This document shows positions 22,923 to 23,934 of a stretch of 23,934 nt of DNA, piece by piece. Source of the DNA: SZUA-265 sp966249405 (GTDB taxonomy: Bacteria; Myxococcota_A; Polyangia; Polyangiales; Polyangiaceae); NCBI GenBank assembly GCA_966249405.1, contig CBINDO010000103.1, positions 1 to 23,934 of the forward strand, given 5' to 3'. A model generated the notes under the pieces. The model worked only from the letters and a program-made list of their open reading frames with translations. It was not told the DNA's origin and did no database searches. Position 1 is the stretch's first letter; every line of letters starts with the position of its first letter. A program made the translations under genes and the position numbers.

Positions 22923-23921
22923 TCAGTACGTGTGAACGCGAATGATGCCGAGGGCGCCGTGATCGCCGACGCTTGCGGCGTCGAATTCGACGGAGCCGGA
23001 CGCTGGCACTTCCGGTCGCATGAAATACGTGATGCCTGCGCCGATGAAGCCCAACGCACCGACGCCCATCGAGATGTCCGTGATTAACGCTCGTTGTTTC
23101 ACGGCGTCAATCTTGCCTTGCTCGCAATCCGGCGAGCAAGTCGCCTCCAAGTCGCTCACCGTCACCGAGGTCGAGATGCCCCAAGCCGCAGCGCTGACGG
23201 CGCCGACGGCGCCCAATCCGAGGAAGACGTAAGTCAGCGTAGGCACGGGGCGCTCCATCACCGTGGGCGGGCTCGAGGGCAGCGGCTCCCCCGCAGGCGA
23301 GGTAGCGGCGGTCTGCGCGCTCTGGAACTCCGCGTTGATGATTCGGTAACGTTCACCCTCGGCGGCAACGAACTCCTGCTCTTGGGGGGGCTGAGTTGCG
23401 TACTCGAACCGTGCCTTGTGTGGGCCCGGGTTGAGTTCGACGGCACGTCCGTCGAGTGCCTTCTCGAGCAGACGCCCGTCGAGGTAGACCTTGGCTTCGG
23501 TCGCGATCTTGCCGTCGAGGGTCACGCGGAACGATACCGTCGGGATTTGCGCGCGAATTTCCTCACTCCAGGCAATGCAGTCTTTACGCAGTGCGGCAGG
23601 GCACGCGGCTTGGCTGCACTCCCAGAACTCTGCACGGCCTTCGAGCAGGTGGCCGTCGTTGCGGAGGCGTTGCCCTTCCGTGTAACTCTCCACGCACTTG
23701 ACCACCGGGTCCGGTGACGCAGCGCCGCTCGATTCCGTCGACGCAGCCGCCGGCGCCGTGCCTGCGGCGGGCTGATCGGCAGGCGGCGTAGCTGCGGTCG
23801 TCTGGGCCAATAACTGAGCCGGTGCAACGGCGGTGAGGATCGTGGCCCCCAAGGTCGCCGCTGTCATCCGGCGGTAAGCGCTCAACGGTTTACGAGCCCG
23901 ACCAGTCGTGCCCGTTCTCAT
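22923..23921 (-). CDS. Exported/membrane protein with TPR-like and PEGA-like segments (hypothetical, myxobacterial type)
   Basis: A protein of 332 residues from ATG 23921; only 13 bases precede it in the window, and a Met at codon 19 (23867) is a possible start. A signal peptide is likely (MTAATLGATILTAVAPAQLLAQ), then an Ala/Pro/Ser-rich stretch to about residue 70. Next is a Cys-rich helical segment, CVESYTEGQRLRNDGHLLEGRAEFWECSQAACPAALRKDC, resembling a single TPR hairpin. A strand-rich domain follows (VSFRVTLDGKIATEAKVYLDGRLLEKALDGRAVELNPGPHKARFEY), similar to PEGA domains. Two hydrophobic helices near the C-terminus (YVFLGLGAVGAVSAAAWGI, ISMGVGALGFIGAGITYFM) flank a loop with CSPDC. This architecture is common in myxobacteria, often beside Ser/Thr kinases, but has no assigned function. 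It is followed by a terminator. Confidence 0.75.
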   Translation of the reverse strand: MRTGTTGRARKPLSAYRRMTAATLGATILTAVAPAQLLAQTTAATPPADQPAAGTAPAAASTESSGAASPDPVVKCVESYTEGQRLRNDGHLLEGRAEFWECSQAACPAALRKDCIAWSEEIRAQIPTVSFRVTLDGKIATEAKVYLDGRLLEKALDGRAVELNPGPHKARFEYATQPPQEQEFVAAEGERYRIINAEFQSAQTAATSPAGEPLPSSPPTVMERPVPTLTYVFLGLGAVGAVSAAAWGISTSVTVSDLEATCSPDCEQGKIDAVKQRALITDISMGVGALGFIGAGITYFMRPEVPASGSVEFDAASVGDHGALGIIRVHTY

Positions 23922-23934
23922 GTCCAGTCTAGTT

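Noticed and set aside
22503..23087. Open frame of 194 codons across the tandem repeats on the plus strand
   Set aside because: All three forward frames are open over this repeat, units of 55 bases shift frame, no ribosome site or domain is seen, and the frame runs antisense into the 22923-23921 gene.

Overview
The window looks like chromosomal DNA from a high-GC, Gram-negative, myxobacterium-like (Myxococcota) organism. The evidence is the style of the genes: a LacI-type sensor domain without a DNA-binding domain, a Ser/Asp-rich outer-membrane protein, an acidic/Thr-rich lipoprotein with two carbohydrate-binding-like modules, an envelope protein with a TPR/PEGA-like layout, and a sigma-54 response regulator beside a stand-alone degenerate histidine kinase. 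This placement is an inference from protein style, not from a marker gene. No rRNA, tRNA, insertion sequence or CRISPR array was seen.

Layout. (1) 1-3223, minus strand: a sensor-domain protein running off the left edge, a membrane-anchored SRPBCC protein, and a barrel-like exported protein. (2) 3383-14751, minus strand: one uninterrupted 11-gene urea-use cluster transcribed urtA-urtB-urtC-urtD-urtE-ureD-ureAB-ureC-ureE-ureF-ureG. Several junctions are ATGA/GTGA overlaps, and urease gamma and beta are fused into one gene. (3) 15122-15877, plus strand: a nickel-permease-like gene divergent from urtA. (4) 15903-18786, minus strand: a DUF2892-like membrane protein, an AI-2E-type transporter and an NtrC-family response regulator. 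(5) 19307-20002, plus strand: a short histidine-kinase-like protein with a conserved H-box but a degraded ATPase domain. (6) 20505-22139, plus strand: a large lipoprotein, followed by a strong terminator. (7) 22140-22922: a gene-free stretch with hairpins and a nested tandem repeat. (8) 22923-23921, minus strand: an exported/membrane protein.

How it fits together. The Urt ABC transporter imports urea; urease (UreAB/UreC) hydrolyses it to ammonia and carbamate; UreD, UreF, UreG and the His-rich UreE load nickel; the divergent permease plausibly supplies that nickel. The response regulator gene has a near-consensus sigma-54 promoter, and a perfect 18-bp palindrome lies about 135 bp upstream of the predicted start, where an enhancer site would be expected. 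This suggests an autoregulated sigma-54 switch, with the degenerate kinase across the same intergenic region as possible phosphorelay partner.

The most unusual items are the regulator / degenerate-kinase pair with its operator-promoter arrangement, the 125-bp higher-order tandem repeat at 22468-22795, and the 13-bp inverted repeat at 22332-22378.
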